Below are positions 4,967 to 5,918 of a stretch of DNA of 5,918 nt, one piece after another (positions within the stretch are counted from its first letter, which is position 1; every line of letters begins with the position of its first letter). Source of the DNA: Actinomycetes bacterium (GTDB lineage Bacteria; Actinomycetota; Coriobacteriia; Coriobacteriales; Eggerthellaceae); assembly GCA_023395755.1 (NCBI GenBank), contig JAEWYG010000071.1, positions 1 through 5,918 of the forward strand, given 5' to 3'. Below the pieces are notes generated by a model, which saw nothing but the letters and a program-made list of their open reading frames with translations, was not told where the DNA came from and did no database searches. The position numbers and the translations under genes are program-made.

Positions 4967-5918
4967 ATGTTCGATCCCATAGCTTATATCAACGAACCCC
5001 GCTGGCAGAACTCGCGTTTAGGACTCGACCGCATTCGTGAGCTGCTTGACCGGCTGGGTCGTCCGCAAGATAATCTCAAATTTGTGCATGTTGCCGGTAC
5101 TAATGGCAAGGGGTCGACATGTGCGTATCTCTCGTCGATTTTACAGGAGGCGGGGTACCGAACGGGGCTGTTTACTAGTCCTTTTATCGAGACCTTCGAA
5201 GAGCGTATTCGCGTGAATGGTTGCAATATCTCGCTCGATGAGCTTGCCGAAATAACGATTGTCGTGCGCGATCAGTCAGAAGACATGATCGATCATCCTA
5301 CTGAGTTTGAACTTATGACCGCGGTGGCTCTCGTATATTTTGCGCGCTGCGCCTGCGATATTGTGGTGCTTGAAGTGGGACTGGGGGGTAGGCTCGATTC
5401 AACTAATGTTATCGATGCTCCAGAAGTTGCGGTTATCGCGCGTATTGGGCTAGATCATACGGCGCTTTTGGGGAGTACGCTTGCTGCTATTGCGGGTGAG
5501 AAAGTCGGTATTGTGAAAAGTGGCGTTCCGGTGGTGTCGTGGCCGCAAGAGCCAGAAGCTATGACTGTGGTAGAGCAGGCGGCATATAGGCAAGGATCGG
5601 TGTTGCGCGTGCCCGATTTTTCACAGCTCCACGTGGGCGCAGTTGATGGGCACCGCGGTGGACCTGTGCGCCTTTTTGACTACAGATCTCTCTGCAACCT
5701 TGAGACGTTCTTATTGGGAAGCTATCAGCCCGCTAATGCAGCTCTTGCTATTGAGACTGCTTGGGTGTTGCGTAAGGGTGGTTGGGATATTCCCGATGCA
5801 GCTGTGCGAGCGGGCGTTGTTCAGGCTCGTTGGCCGGGGCGTTTTGAGGTGGTCGATGCGGGACAAGAGCGGGCTACTGTTGTTGTTGATGGGGGCCATA
5901 ATCCTCAAGGAGCGCAGG
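4967..5918 (+). CDS. folC: Folylpolyglutamate synthase / dihydrofolate synthase, 5' part
   Basis: FolC joins glutamate to (dihydro)pteroate or extends folate polyglutamate tails using ATP, in the cytoplasm. It is a Mur ligase relative. The 317 visible residues show the ATP P-loop AGTNGKGST (43-51), TSPF (70-73), EVGLGGRLDSTNV (136-148), and the IARIGLDHTALLGSTLAAI stretch (157-175) leading to EKVGIVK with K179, the position that is carbamylated in the family. The C-terminal domain opens with YQPANAALAI (253-262), then WPGRFE (289-294) and DGGHNPQGA (308-316). The frame is open to the window edge, so the 3' end is missing; a full protein would be about 420-450 residues. The start ATG has GGAGGG 9 nt upstream; another ATG 7 nt earlier is in a different frame. 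Whether it is bifunctional cannot be told from this part. Confidence 0.95.
   Translation, partial: MFDPIAYINEPRWQNSRLGLDRIRELLDRLGRPQDNLKFVHVAGTNGKGSTCAYLSSILQEAGYRTGLFTSPFIETFEERIRVNGCNISLDELAEITIVVRDQSEDMIDHPTEFELMTAVALVYFARCACDIVVLEVGLGGRLDSTNVIDAPEVAVIARIGLDHTALLGSTLAAIAGEKVGIVKSGVPVVSWPQEPEAMTVVEQAAYRQGSVLRVPDFSQLHVGAVDGHRGGPVRLFDYRSLCNLETFLLGSYQPANAALAIETAWVLRKGGWDIPDAAVRAGVVQARWPGRFEVVDAGQERATVVVDGGHNPQGAQ

Overview
The window holds five plus-strand genes, all housekeeping or central metabolism: alanine racemase (alr), a family 4 uracil-DNA glycosylase, both subunits of an NfnAB-type ferredoxin/NAD(P)H transhydrogenase, and the first 317 codons of folC, which runs off the right edge. 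Strong purine-rich ribosome binding sites, GTG starts, roughly balanced base composition and anaerobic electron-bifurcating flavoproteins point to an anaerobic Gram-positive-type bacterium. The protein style fits the Coriobacteriia (Eggerthellaceae relatives). That placement is an impression from the protein sequences, not a database result.

Layout. Positions 1-291 are mostly non-coding. At the far left is an extended -10 promoter firing leftward out of the window. Next come a 20-bp perfect palindrome followed by a U-rich tract on the minus strand (an intrinsic terminator), a 38-codon minus-strand reading frame ending just before it, and the extended -10 promoter of alr. Alr carries an unusual N-terminal extension of about 90 residues. 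The glycosylase follows 17 nt after alr and is probably co-transcribed. A 219-nt gap (2283-2501) holds a TGnTATAAT promoter and a perfect 11-bp stem-loop ahead of nfnA. nfnA and nfnB are separated by 2 nt and form a clear operon. A 90-nt gap before folC contains a candidate promoter and a long hairpin that ends exactly where the folC Shine-Dalgarno begins.

How the genes work together. Alr supplies D-alanine for peptidoglycan, the glycosylase removes uracil from DNA, NfnAB links the NADH, NADPH and reduced-ferredoxin pools, and FolC makes or extends (poly)glutamylated folate. There is no single pathway apart from the NfnAB pair.

I found no mobile element, CRISPR array, phage gene, tRNA or rRNA, and no convincing new multi-gene system. 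The points worth a second look are the alr extension and its start site, the minus-strand gene remnant with its terminator, the two leader hairpins (nfnA and folC), and a cysteine-bearing insertion in NfnB.
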